A program made the position numbers and the translations under genes. From assembly GCA_022592435.1 (NCBI GenBank), contig JABYQS010000144.1, positions 1 through 64,000 of the forward strand: DNA of 64,000 bases, read 5' to 3'. Each line of letters begins with the position of its first letter. Position 1 is the first letter of the stretch. Shown here in pieces: positions 22,979 to 34,170 of this stretch. Under the pieces are notes generated by a model, which worked only from the letters and a program-made list of their open reading frames with translations, did no database searches and was not told where the DNA came from. The DNA is from Cerioporus squamosus. Lineage: Eukaryota > Basidiomycota > Agaricomycetes > Polyporales > Polyporaceae.

Positions 22979-24070
22979 TCACCAGCAGAGGAGGACGTAC
23001 GAGACCACGACAGTAGGGATGTCGTCGTGGCTTAGCTTCTGCCGCTTGAACTTCTCGGGTCCGAAGAGACGGGTTCGACAGCCGACGGGAAGTGGCAACT
23101 GCAACTCGACTGCCACAGGCGTGAGCAGAGCCTTGACCAGGAACGCCGGTCCCATGATGCTCGTCGACAGCGACGTTGCCCTTCTCGTCGAGCTTGATCC
23201 CGAGCTCCTCCAGCACAAGGTTTTCCGCCTTTGAAGTCCCGACCAATCGTCCGCAGGAGGCAGTCGAGGTCGAGTTTCTCCTCGCTCTCGAGCTGCACCA
23301 TGAGCGTCTGGCCCTTGCTGCCCTTGTCGCGACCTTCTTCACCTGGAGCCATGGCAGAAGTTGATCTCGGTGTGCTTCGGCCAGTGCTTGAGCGTCTCCC
23401 CGAGCGTGGGGTCGAACGTACGGGGCACGGTTTCGGCCGCAGATGCGCATCGTGACTTCCCGCCGAGCGTGTGGAAGATACCCGCGAGCTCAACCGCGAT
23501 GTAGCCCGCGCTGAAGACCGCGACGCGCTTCAGCTGCTCATCGAGGTAAGAAGCCGTCCGAGTTGATACCCAGGCTCACGCCGGGGATCTCGTCGTCGCC
23601 GAGGATGGTCGGGCGACGGCCAGTTGCGACGCAGGTGTGCGAGGTGTTGAGCGTATGCGTGTACCGGAGCCGTCGGGGCGCGTGATCTCCACCGAGGAGG
23701 GCGATAGCTCCTTAGCGTGGCCATGATGGTATTAGACGTTCTCCAAAAAGAGGTTGTTATCATAGAAGCCGCGCAGCTTCTTGATATATGCGTCGTGCTG
23801 AGGCTTGAAGGTGGACCACAAGAACAACGGGGCGCCATTACCAGGTCCATGACCTTGGTAGCTTTCTGCATGATCGTCTCCGCGATGTCAGCGGTGTGCC
23901 ACATGGACTAACGGACTGTGAGAGGGGATGGGTAGAGGGGAGCGCGTAAGTTTCTTCGGTGTGAGTAGCGGCGTGTGTGAGTAGTTTGGGGGCCACGTAC
24001 CGACGTTCACGCAGGTACTATGTCGCTCTCTTCTAGCTTTGCATCTCTGCGGCCCCGGCGTTCTGAGGTT
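22979..24070 (-). pseudogene. GLR1: glutathione reductase, truncated and frameshifted copy
   Basis: Recognisable pieces in family order are TCVNVG (about 24010), MWHTADIAE (23904), STFKPQHDAYIKKLRGFYDN, YHHGHAKELSPSSVEITRPD, DDEIPGVSLGINSDGF, KRVAVFSAGYIAVELAGIFH, NLVLEELGIKLDEKGNVAVD and LFGPEKFKRQKLSHDDIPTV (22990). Glutathione reductase is an FAD-dependent enzyme that keeps glutathione reduced with NADPH. This copy cannot work as read. The exon after TCVNVG lacks CVPKK, so the second redox cysteine is gone. A TAA stands at 23732-23734 where Glu precedes YHHG, and several frame changes follow. The N-terminal FAD site and the whole C-terminal interface domain with the catalytic His are absent. 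A GTACGT...TTAG intron is retained after TCVNVG. Confidence 0.8.
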
Positions 24071-24189
24071 GCGGCTGCGCTATCTCGTCCCTGAGCTGCT
24101 GCCGTCTCAGTAAGGTTCAACGCGTTATACTAGAGATCACGTCACGAACCGAGCCATGACATGTAAGTCAGACACTTTACCTTGGCGAG

Positions 24190-25970
24190 ACCTAGATGTT
24201 CTCTTGCCACCTGCGACTCTCGTTCGCCAGGAGTGTGATCTGCTGGCCCGCAGCCTCGACCTCAGCAGTGATCTTGTGGCTCGGCCTCAAGCTACCGTGC
24301 ACGCTTGCTGCACGGGGCGGAGTCGCTACAAAGAGCCTGCATGCGTGGCAGTCAGTACGGAGTGGAGACCGAACGTAATGCAGAACATGTACGTACCGGC
24401 ACTGAAGATCTGCGATGTCCTTGCCAAATGCGTCGCACTGCTGCCAACTCGCCTCAGTAGCCTGGCTCTGCGACAAGATCTGCTTCTGGTCGTCGACAGA
24501 CATGTTGACTCGGTGCGCCAGGACTTCGCGAGTGTCTCAGTCTTCCGCAGCCTATACACGTTCAGCCAAATTGGAGAAAACATATGATGGGATGTACCTA
24601 CACGCGCTTTCCTACTGCTTCGTAGCTGGGCCGGTCACTCTGCATGCTCTGTGAGGAAGTGCTGATGTCGACGATGATATTCCCCAAAGTGCTCTTGTTA
24701 TTCAGCCATGCCGACACCCAGAGTTCGGTATCGCCCCGCGCGAGCTTTGCGAGACGCTCCTCCGTCTCACCCAGCTTGTCTTGGAGTGCCTCAATCTCGC
24801 GCTATACACGCCTCAATCAACGATTCAAAGTTAGATCTGATGACACGTACCTGTCGCCTCGAGAGCTCAGCCTCGGTGAAAACCTGGTGCTCGTCGTGAA
24901 TAGCTTCCGACGAAGCGAAGGCAGTCTCGATCGCCGGCTCATCTTCTGGAACTGTGCAACATAGCTACGAGCAGCGGCGAGGACGACCGGTGAAACCTGA
25001 AGTGCGGAACAGCAAGACTTGAATGTCGAGGTGAGAACACGAACGAAAGCTCGACATCCGCTGCCTCGAGTCGTGGCTCGCTAGACATGTCTTCATCGTA
25101 CGAGGGGTCGCACCCGTAATATACCCGCTTTGAGCTCGTGTACAGCAAGCTTCCCTCGTCGTCCTGGAGCTGTCTTGGCAGCTGTCTAGCACGTTTCTCG
25201 AGATGCTTCTGGCTTGTTTCCGCCAGCGGCCGGGAACTGAGTCTGTAAGAGTTCATGTTGAGTGTTCGACAGCAAGCCGGAGCACGTTCGACGTACAACC
25301 TTCTCTATCTTGCGCCCACAACTGCTTGACCTCACTGTCATCCTGCGAAGAAACCCTAAGACACCCAGCGGACACGTTTACGTTCCTGGGCGAGCTGAAG
25401 ACGGAGATCTCGGCTGTAGCGTAACATCAGCGGTGTGTGGCGATCCACGTTGATCATGGACGTACTTCTGGTATCCGACTTCACGGTAAAGACGACGACT
25501 CGTTAATTGCCCATGCGATTTCTGTGCGCTGGCCACGAGGTCGGACAGATGGGAGGCGCTCTGTCGCAAGGATCTAGTTCTCGTCGACCTCCGCATTGGA
25601 GCATTCTGTGCAGATGTCGATGTCAGCTAGTCACTATCCACAAAAAATGGGGACTACACCGAACTTCAGAATTTCCTTCTCAGCATAGAGGTTGGCGGGC
25701 TCATTGCGGAGGTTGTTCCAGCATGCTTTTGCTTGCGAGCAAGTCTTCCGACATACAATTGCACTCGATGTTGATCCACGTGCCCTGATCGTGGAGGTTC
25801 TCGTCGCGCTTGAGCGGTCTCCCGTCTTCCAAACGACGATCTTGTCGTGCACCATGCGGTGACGCTCTGAATGTAGTATGAGTGAACTACGGTCTTAATC
25901 TTGACTTCGAACAACGCACCCGAGCACCAGAATCTGAGCACTGGCTGTGGCAAGAGCAGCAGCGTGGCCT
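24190..25970 (-). CDS. coiled-coil protein, multi-exon, not identified
   Basis: Minus-strand exons with strong heptad character were found. They are KRDENLHDQGTWINIECN (about 25790), a weak region at 25590-25200, ETAFASSEAIHDEHQVFTEA (about 24920), REIEALQDKLGETEERLAKL with LWVSAWLNNKSTLGNIIVD (24800-24660), and MSVDDQKQILSQSQATEASW with CDAFGKDIADLQC (24503-24410). A 49-bp intron with GTACGT donor and GTATAG acceptor lies near 24805-24855. I could not join all exons, and frame changes near 25300-25600 may be lesions. Long helical text suggests a structural or tethering coiled-coil protein. No named family is recognised. It lies between the two 1,419-bp duplicates, next to the broken GLR1. 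Confidence 0.4.
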
Positions 25971-26251
25971 TCCGTTGAGCGGTAAGCTATAGAACTGTCT
26001 CGACACGTTCTCCAGTTGCCTCCACACCTCACAAGGGTCTGCGCGGGACGTTGGCGCCGCTGGTGATGAATAGAGCGGTACCAGCTGAAGACGACGCAAT
26101 GGACTAGGCCTTGCGCTAGCGAACTTGCACGCTAAGAGAGCTCCGATTGCAACCCTTTGAACTCGGCACGGTGACGAGATGGAAATGAGAGGCTACCGGA
26201 ACCGTCACCGGTGACATACAAGCGAAAATCGAGATGTCCACTCACCCTCCC

Positions 26252-27670
26252 GCTCGAGCCCAACCGTCACATCGTCAGTCGCGGTGAACGGTTGAGGTCG
26301 TCGATAAGGTTCGCGGTGTCGTATCTTTTCAGTTGCGACGTGCGTGAAATGGTCAGCAATGGTCGGATACTGCCGAAGAACAAGCGGACGGACGACGATC
26401 ATAGTCGGCACCAATCGCTCTTGTTCGGAGCGAGACGAATGACTCACCCAGAAAATAGCCACAATCTGGACCGTATGTGTTCCCTTCCGAACCCGATCAT
26501 GATCATCAGCTGCTGTTTGCGGTCGGTCGTTGCCTGACGTTGTGCAAACCCATGTACGAGCTCGAGCCTCATGCACGCGGGAGGGACATTGAACGCTGGT
26601 GCAGCGACAAGGGGCGTCGTCCGAGGCGCCGAAGATGTGATAGAGAGGGAGTTACTGGCGAGAAGAGGTGAAGCGATGTAGGAGGGCTGTGGAGATAGAG
26701 GTGGGCGGGTGGCAGGAGAAGTCGGGTCGGGCCAGTGAAATCGAGCAATCCATGCGGCAGGTCTGCTCCATGACCACCCACGGTAGGTGTCGCCGCTGCC
26801 ATGGGAATGCCGGCCCCCACTCAGTCCATACGCTGTGTCGTACCGGAAGACGACGATCCATACCTGTCGAGGTCAGCACAATTGAAGAGACGATATGCTG
26901 CTGCGACGCACCTTGCAAGCATCGGTTTCACAATTGCGCGTCGCTAGAGTCTCTACACCTGAGAGCGCCTTGGACGATTCTTGCTGTCATGCTGACCGGA
27001 GGCCGCCATCGACGTGGCAGGCGAACACCCCCGGCGGTGCGACTGTGTGCTAGTAAGGATTGCAGAGATCAGCACCAGTATCCTGCTTTCTCATAGCAAC
27101 GAGTGAGTACGACTAACCCTGTGAATCGCCTAGGGCGACAGCCAGGTAGTGGTCTTGGGGCGGTCGGTGCTCCGCATGCATCCGAAAAGTGCGGCTGCAT
27201 GCTGCCGCCACGCCTTGCAGTCCCGACGAGAATAGATGCGAGAACCAGCGCCGACAACAGAAGAGTTGAGCTGGCAGGAGGATGGCCGACGTATTTGAGT
27301 CAAGCAGTGTGCGGGCGGGGATGTTGGATGGCATGGTCGGTGCTCCGCATGCGTCCGGCGCGTGCGGCTGAATGCCACCGCCCGTCTGCACGCCTTGCGT
27401 TCCCGAGCATGGCGTCTACGAGGGAAGAGGTAGGCTGGCTGCAGGAAGACATGTTCAACACTGGTATTCAAGCAGCGAGCAGGAGATGGCCGAGCGCGAG
27501 CAGCGTGGACGCGGGGCGCACGCGCGCCCCGCCCCGCCTTGCTGACAAAGCTGCACAGCTTCCCGAACTCGGACCGCGACCCGCGGCCGCCGCGATTCGA
27601 CTTGCTCCATGTGGCATGTCCCTCCTCTACGACTTGCTAACCTCGGCCGCGGCTTCCTCCCTCTCTCAGC
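26252..27670 (+). repeat. 1,419-bp direct duplicate B
   Basis: Second copy of the segment at 14842-16260, in the same orientation and apparently identical over its whole length. The left junction is at GCTCGAGCCC and the right junction at CTCTCTCAGC. After the right junction the sequence is unrelated to copy A. I see no inverted repeat, no TG...CA ends and no obvious target duplication at the borders. This makes an LTR pair or a DNA transposon unlikely. A recent segmental duplication, gene conversion or an assembly join through the repeat remain possible. Confidence 0.9.
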
Positions 27671-27963
27671 CGCACAGACAGTCCCGTTTCACCAGTAACT
27701 TCACCTGCCTAACGTTCATTTTGACCGCCTTGCATTATCAGTGCGTCGACCGCGTTAACCGCAGCCATATCAGCCATGCATTACTGTATTCGTAAACCTG
27801 TCCGGTGGGTGCAGCGTCAACAACTACCTAACTATCCCCGCAAGCAAGACATCCTTCTAGCCCCCATCGCATAGACGAACTCCCGACAAACGCGAGGGAG
27901 ATCCGAATCAAACCTTCAATTCCGTTAATACCGCATCAAGAACGTTTGACTCCATCCGAGCAC
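27671..27963. other. intergenic, nothing recognised
   Basis: Downstream of the F-box/NTase-like gene, between its stop and duplicate B. No feature seen. Confidence 0.35.
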
Positions 27964-29139
27964 TCACAGAGACCACTCCGCTGCATTGTTACCTAATCTA
28001 TCCCGTTCTGTCTGGAGACAGTTGGTGAGGTAGCGGGATAGATAGGCTACTAGGTCTTGATCTCCGATAAGGTAGCTGTAACCGAGAAGGTCGCTGTTGA
28101 GGGTACTGAATTGCATGACCGCGCCCTTCGGCTGGTTGTAGCGCATGTTCCAGCTGGTCACCGAGACCGGATCATGCAGGACAGGTAGGGAGTGAGAGTT
28201 GAGGGGTCGGGGAGGGTCGACACCAGATGTGTCAAGGCGTACGACCCAGCTTATGTCGTCATCTACCCATCGCCAACCAAGAGGAAAGGCGGAGCATGGG
28301 CCAGAAAATTGACTGGAGTTGGCGGGTATGGTGAGTATCACGTTGAAACCTCGCTGCACATATTTTGCTAGCGCTTCACCACGGTTTCTATATATGCCCT
28401 TGGTCGACGAACTCAGCAGCGTGATCCGCTCTTCCAGAGTTGCGCGCGGAAAGAGACAGTACGCCGACTCGTAGCTGATCACGTTCATTGCGCAGGCTTA
28501 GAGATGTGACCGTCAGTGCGTGGACAACACAGAATCATATCTTGAAATCGTACTGGAGTGAGAGCTCAGAACTATCTCCATAGGGGAATTTGCCGCGACG
28601 ACAAGCTTCACAGTTTTCGTTTCATTCTGTGCAGCCGAAGTGTGTTGGAACGTCAAGACCGATGCGATACCGTCCAACGCAAGCAGCGCTCCTGGAGCCA
28701 GACCGATGGAGTTGAAGATAGTGATCTCGAAATCGGGATGTTGGTAAGGAGCCGGAACGAAACGATACCCAGCGCTGATTAACCATCTCCCCACTTCCCG
28801 CCTGTGTCGCATGTGCACTATGAGATCGAGACCACCCTTCGGGATAACCGATCTATCAAAGAAATGCAGAACGAAGGACCCCGCAATGAGGGTGCCCGTT
28901 CGCGCTTGAAGGGACCGAAATGCTAAGGGGTTGTTGAAGAAGTGATTGAGTCGACGATTGATGTTGCAGCTGTAAGTGATGTGCATGTAGTCCTGTACAG
29001 CCACATAGGCTGTACGACAGACTCTTGCGAGTCGCAAGATCATTGCTGGCGAACAGAATGTGAGGATCCTGTCGTATACGACCACCACGGTCATGATTGT
29101 GTCTATGAATGGACTCTGCTGTTGTGTGAGCCTCTCCAT
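27964..29139 (-). CDS. F-box-like protein with nucleotidyltransferase-like fold, paralog 2
   Basis: Two exons (29139-28554 and 28496-27964) with a 57-bp intron (GTACGA to CTAAG) joined in phase 1 give 372 residues. The N-terminus has an F-box-like helix set (DRILTFCSPAMILRLARVCR) without the usual leading LP. Then comes LQARTGTLIAGSFVLHFFDR followed by GGLDLIVHMRHRREVGRWL. The paralog at 43718 has a matching segment ending DSDLDLYVH, which fits the Pol-beta NTase signature hG[GS]x(9-13)Dh[DE]h. Here the first acidic position is replaced by Gly (KGGLDL), so catalysis is doubtful. The second exon holds CAMNVISYESAYCLFPRATL and ends in a helical region. From memory the combination is an expanded Agaricomycete family without assigned function. 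The gene is intact. The C-terminal 170 residues have no recognised domain. Confidence 0.7.
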
Positions 29140-30417
29140 ACGTATACCTCGAGGTTAAGTATGGGACTTACGCCCGTTTCGCCACTTGACGACATGACTC
29201 GGAGGTCTGGAGTATATCATATACCACAAGCATCGAGCCCAATATATAGCTAGCAGATGATCAGGAAGATCTAGAGCTGCTGACGACACTGACATTGCTA
29301 GCTCATCGTGTGCTCTGGACTTACCGTAAGGGGCATCTGGAGTTGGGGAGGTGGCGATAGCCCAGGTCGGAAGTTAAGTAGAGGAAGGACTAATATGGAA
29401 AGCGGACCAGAAAATGTACAAGCTTGGTGACTGCGCATGCGGCATGAGAGTGCGACAACCGCTGGTGACAAACTCCGCGGGACGACTTAGGTCAGAGCTT
29501 GTCCTGCGGATGAACTCAACCAAATCTACCACTGCGTTGTCACCATCACCTTCACAGGCCTAGATCCTTCCTCATGTTGTATTAGGTGAGGAGGACTTCG
29601 GAGCGAGTGGTAACTGACACGACAGAGACAACGTTCAAGTTCGACCAGAACAGCAAGAATCCGAGGAGGGAGTACTGCGCTCGGCGCATGCCGATCTCCT
29701 CCGGATCCGTTCAGCACTGCCACTGCTGGCACTGCCATCGTTCGATCCTCCTTGAGTTGCCGGCCCGGTTTCGCACTGGCGCTACTCAGCAACTCCTCAG
29801 CTTGTTAGATGCTCATGCAAGAGATGTTCTGGTAGCAACTGCGATCTTGAGCTCGGGATATACCGTCAATGTCTCCCCACGTGCGTGCGCCGGAAATTGG
29901 ACTATGGATGGCAGAATCCGGCTTGGATTGAAAGCCGCGGCTACGGCTCGACTTGGGGAGCACCTCATGACATGCCTCTAGATTTCGAGTAAATGAGTTA
30001 GACGGTTCCGAAGGCTTGTACCAGTGTGGAGGGTCGACATATGACCGTGGTGTGGGGAAAACGAGTCAGTGCTCCCAGACGACTTCCTGTCCCCTAGTCG
30101 ACCACTCACAGGTCTGCCCACAACGCAGCCCCCCGGCTCAAGTCACAGGCCTAGCCGTCAGGCTCTCCAAGGCGGGACCCTCTCGCACCTGCCCCCCACC
30201 CGAGAACTATCGCTTTATATTCATGCTCAACCCGCTCAAAGAGTCGCCGCGCATCCATGGACCGGCTGCATGGACATGAATAACTATACCGAGAGCTCTG
30301 ATGGGTCCCTTGCTGTCATCTATAAACGTGCTTGGTGTCCGCGAGCGCGGGCTGGTGCAGCTTCTCCTCGAGCGTGTACCTTTTGCGGCCGCTCATCTTG
30401 CCTCAAGGGTCACAGCA
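29140..30417. other. intergenic, one unsupported frame
   Basis: A 131-codon plus frame at 29586-29981 (contains GATQQLLSLLDAHARDVLVA) is open but has no splice partners or recognised domain. Otherwise nothing. Confidence 0.3.
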
Positions 30418-31397
30418 CTAGTGCCGGTGCGTCGCGTCGCGTGTAGTATCAGCCCAGTGTCGTATCCAAGAATGAGAATGAGAAGCAGGTCTTAACAGGT
30501 GTAACATAGGTTGAGGGAGGAACAAGCAGCGAGTCGACGCGACCGACTCATGATCAATTCTGCAGTCCACATCGCGAAGCGCCCACACGACCGAGTCCGC
30601 CTCGCTCTCCGGGTCCTCCTTCTTCAAGTCCACAGCGTCGGAGCAACCTTGGCTATCTGTGCCTAGTTGTCGCCCACGTGCAACCTCGGCGAGCTTGGAG
30701 AGCGCGGAGCGGGGGCCGTCCTGGTGCGCGCGGAGGAGGAAGCGGACGAGGATGCACATCACGAGGGCGCTGGCGACGAAGAGGAAGAGGATGCAGACGA
30801 GCCAAAAACCTAGAGGTGCGTTGTGCGTTGAGGGGGGTGGAGTGTATAGGCATGCAGGCGACTGCGAGAAGCAGCATGAGGGGGGACGGGGGTTCACCGA
30901 CGAAACCGATCACGGAGGACGTACTGACAATGGCGAGCGCGAGCGTGAAGAAGGTAAACGCCGTAAGTACGAACATGGACAACCGTCTGCAAGTCCTTGA
31001 TTAGACACGAGGGGCGCGTATAGAGGTTAGGAGATTGCGGGCGTACATGAATGAGAGCACAGGGAGTGCGCTTAACACAACATAAGTCGCAACGAACGTC
31101 TGCGGGAGTTCAAGCATCAGCACTAGTACAGCCGTGCGGAAGGGCACGGAAGGACTTACCGAGGCTACAAGTCTCGCGGTACGGCACCAAGAGGTACTTC
31201 ATCAGTGGCCGCGCGACGTTCCGCTCAAACCCGCGCTTCGGTATCAGCAGAACGCCCCCAACCTATGTAGTAGTGGTGCATGTGACCCCTCGAGCCTTCA
31301 TACGCGACGTACCGAGCAAATATACTCCTCACAGCACAGCAAACGCGCTCTCCTCGAAGTCGCCCGCGAGCAGATCGTTGTCCACGTCCGTGTACAT
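30418..31397 (-). CDS. putative membrane protein, multi-exon
   Basis: The likely start is the ATG at 31397, giving MYTDVDNDLLAGDFEESAFA. Next comes GGVLLIPKRGFERNVARPLM with YLLVPYRETCSLG after a TACATAG acceptor (about 31260). Hydrophobic stretches then include VLTAFTFFTLALAIVSTSSV (about 30975) and FWLVCILFLFVASALVMCIL (about 30800), followed by a charged cytosolic-looking tail (SALSKLAEVARGRQ and KKEDPESEADSVVWAL). The donor after the first exon is poor and the other joins are tentative. At least two transmembrane segments are visible. No family is recognised. The 3' end is uncertain. Confidence 0.45.
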
Positions 31398-32470
31398 GTC
31401 GCGATCGTGCCGCTGCTTTGGATGTTGTTGATGGCTGGGGGACGATAGTAGAAAGAAAGGAGCGTGCAGGGGGAGATAGCAAGGAGAAGGTGGGGTTATA
31501 TATGTTCACATGAGTGGTGGGGAGGCTCGGGCAGCTGATATTCGAGCATTTGGTGACGGAAGAGGTTCAGAGGACGGGGAAATCCCGCTCGCGGCTGATG
31601 GGCGCTCCGTGACTTGTCCTCCTACATCTACCGTTTGCAGAGACTGCTTTATTCTTATTGCCCTGGAACACTTTGCTTGCATTTTAGTTCTGATTAGGAC
31701 TACTCAGAGGCTAGGGGCACAGAATAAGCGGGCGCAAACTCCACGCGCTTGAGTAGAAGCTGCACCAAGCATATACGTCCTCGTCCATATCCTCCCTGAA
31801 GAAATGCGCGGATATTTGAAGACACGCCACGCGGACACTCACACAGGAAGAATGCGGCGCGCTCATCTCAGACGGGTCCGAGCGCACTGCCGCGCTCAAC
31901 TTACTCCTCGCGACGGTACGCACCGCAACGTCCACCCAGCGGCAAGGGCTGCGCAGTGGCAGGGGAAACTGACTGCGGTGGGTGTCGGATGAAGGGCACA
32001 TCTTGGGGGTTGACGGTCTGCGGCGGGACGCAGAAAGAGCTTGAGGTGTGAGTTCGCTGCGTGCGTCTGGGCCGTCTGTGTGTTCCACTGACGTCGTCAT
32101 GGTCGCGTAGGAAGAAGGACATGAGTGAGGAGGAGGCTTGATTTTGGGCCATATACGGGCGGCACAGAGCGAAGGTATGTCTTCGCGTCCATCACTCTGG
32201 TTATACAGTCGGATCTGCAAGGGCTCCAGTCCGGCGGACTTTTCGCCACCTTCTGTCCTCCTTGCCCCCGCCGAAGCTGCCCTCGGCACCTCTGACGAGA
32301 AGAGACATGGATCAGGATGGATGGCGACGGCGTACCGTCTGGTTTGACTGATCTCACGGACTGCTCGAGTCAGTGATTTGTCCGCTAGACAATTGTGCCG
32401 ATCACTGAGACGTTATTCCCTGGGATGTGCGTACGCATGGCCGCTAAACTGACTACGTTACTGGTGCTAG
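31398..32470. other. intergenic, unsupported long minus frame
   Basis: A 192-codon minus frame at 31711-32289 has low-complexity Ser/Arg/Pro composition typical of chance frames in GC-rich DNA. One short part (ISAHFFREDMDEDVYAWCSF) looks more protein-like but is isolated. The exons expected upstream of the RPC34 remnant were not found. Confidence 0.3.
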
Positions 32471-33651
32471 GCATATGGACGAAGCACCTGAAGGCATAGA
32501 CCCAGCTGCACCAGACGGTCATCGACGTCTCAAAAGAAGCTCATCAAGACCGCCACGCATCATAAGGTAAGCCTGCACAGATCCGAACGCGCGCACTTGT
32601 CGTTGCGGCTGTCATATTGTCCTCACGTGCCACTGGACGCAGTATCCGACCGGGCAAGACCTCCATGCTGTACCACCTCCAGCCGTCCGAGGTGATGACC
32701 GGCGGCCCGTGGTACACCGACAATGAGCTTGACACTGAGTTCATCAAGCTATTATGCAGCGCATGTATGCGCTTCGTCCGCGATAGGGTGCCCCTATGTT
32801 CTCCCGTCGCTTCCGCGATCGAGTTCTGATGTGCGCAGACTCCAGAGCGTGCCCAAACGAAGGAGCAGCGACCTCTCCTCGACCAGGCAGCAGCTCTACC
32901 CTATCTCTGCGTCTCCGCAGTATCCAACCGCACAACATATACGGAGACGCAGTTGTGTTGGTCGTCGATGGCGCAGTAGAGCGGGTAGGTCTGGTTCTGT
33001 GTTCAATTCATTTCACGCTCACGATACCTCGTAGGTACCCGCGTTTGTGTCTGCGTTCAAAGCTGCGACGTGGGACTTGTTTGAGATGGTGCAGACGTAT
33101 CTGACGAGTGCGATGCGGAGCACGGCGCAAGCGAGCGCAAAGCCAAAGCGGGGCGCTGACGAGGATCCGGATTTGCCCTCGCATGATCGCACACGCAGCA
33201 AGCGACCACGGCCTGCCTCCCCAACTGACACGCACTCGGAGTACAAGCAAGAGGAAGGGCCGAAGTCTAGCCGGCATCGTGCGGTTAGCAAGGGAGACGA
33301 CGACAATCGCAGAAACCGGAGAGGCCCAGCCCTGACTCTGACACCGAGCCTGGACTGGACTCGGACACAGATGGCGAACACCCCCGTCGCTCCTCGAGCA
33401 CGAAGCGGGAACGCTCCTGCTCCCCCGGCGGCATGGACATCACTGTGTCATTCCTGCACGAGGACTACGGGGCGTACACCTACCGCGCCGTGCGCCAAGA
33501 GCATGCCGCGGGCGGGTTATCGCACGCTCCTTGCGTACGGTGTCCGACGTTCGACTTTTGCAAGGCGGGAGGGCCGGTGAACCCGCAGGAATGCCTTGAG
33601 TTATGCGTTTACACGGGAGTTCAACTGGCGCGAAGACATCCCCGATCATGA
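32471..33651 (+). pseudogene. RPC34: RNA polymerase III subunit RPC34 (RPC6/RPC39), decayed copy
   Basis: RPC34 is the winged-helix subunit that helps Pol III initiation. Visible pieces in order are GIWTKHLKA (32470), TQLHQTVID, QKKLIKTATHH, MLYHLQPSEVMTGGPWYTDN with ELDTEFIKLLCSACMRFVRD (32670-32787), LYPISASPQYPTAQHI, VVLVVDGAVER and VPAFVSAF. The C-terminal iron-sulphur motif CVRCPTFDFCKAGGPVNPQEC lies at about 33530-33595. Lesions are a TAG at 32497-32499 where Lys is expected after KHLKA, and a deletion with frame change between VID and QKKL. There is also a 1-nt insertion just before MLYHL and a deletion of roughly 20 codons with frame change between QHI and VVLVVDG. Another frame change lies in the charged region near 33300. 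GT-AG introns are retained, so it is not a retrocopy. The N-terminal winged helices are missing. Confidence 0.85.
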
Positions 33652-34170
33652 AGAACACGTCTCGCGGTACTCGGCGCCCAAAGGTGCTGCACTTGACCAT
33701 TACTATCATTTGCATCGCTTGCCTGATGTCTTATCATGCAGCGTCTGAGAGGAACAGGAACGTTGAAGATAAATGGGGTAGGTCTCGGTACAATTGCTGC
33801 GGGAATTGTAGCTGACGCCTGGGACACATAACTACAAAAAAGTTCCTTACCTCGGCTCGTGGCCATCGGATCTGCTCGCAGCGCGGAGAGGCTCCGCACG
33901 CGAAGTCGACCGCATCATCATCCCGCTTCCTATTGCCGTCGATCCGGACTGCCGCATCGAGCTCAGGAACATGAAGACCGGGGATATAGGTTTTCAGCTC
34001 ACGAACAAGCTTCACAACGCCGACCGACGGATAGCGGCTATCAACGAGACTATCGACCTCGTTCGTCGACCGCGCTGCGGTGAGTTCTCTCCCGCAAGTG
34101 CGAAAGCCGGGCGGTATGCTGACGGTGCCGGTGGCGCTCTGCAGTTTCCTGGAGAAGAGAACTACGTCTG
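33600..34170 (+). CDS. possible exons of an unidentified gene
   Basis: Overlapping the end of the RPC34 remnant, another plus frame reads FTREFNWREDIPDHEEHVSR and APKGAALDHYYHLHRLPDV. A downstream frame reads VPYLGSWPSDLLAARRGSAR and DCRIELRNMKTGDIGFQLTN, then NADRRIAAINETIDLV. The text is protein-like with balanced composition, but the join between the two parts at 33745-33840 was not solved and no start was found. The family is not recognised. The opposite strand is open for 274 codons (34558-33734) but is Arg/Ser-rich and more likely a shadow. Confidence 0.35.

Noticed and set aside
14842..27670. LTR retrotransposon with 1.4-kb LTRs
   Set aside because: No TG...CA ends, no target duplication, no gag-pol between the repeats, and unrelated cellular genes inside.
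31711..32289. 192-codon minus frame as a gene
   Set aside because: Low-complexity Ser/Arg/Pro text, no splice structure and no motif beyond a short isolated piece.
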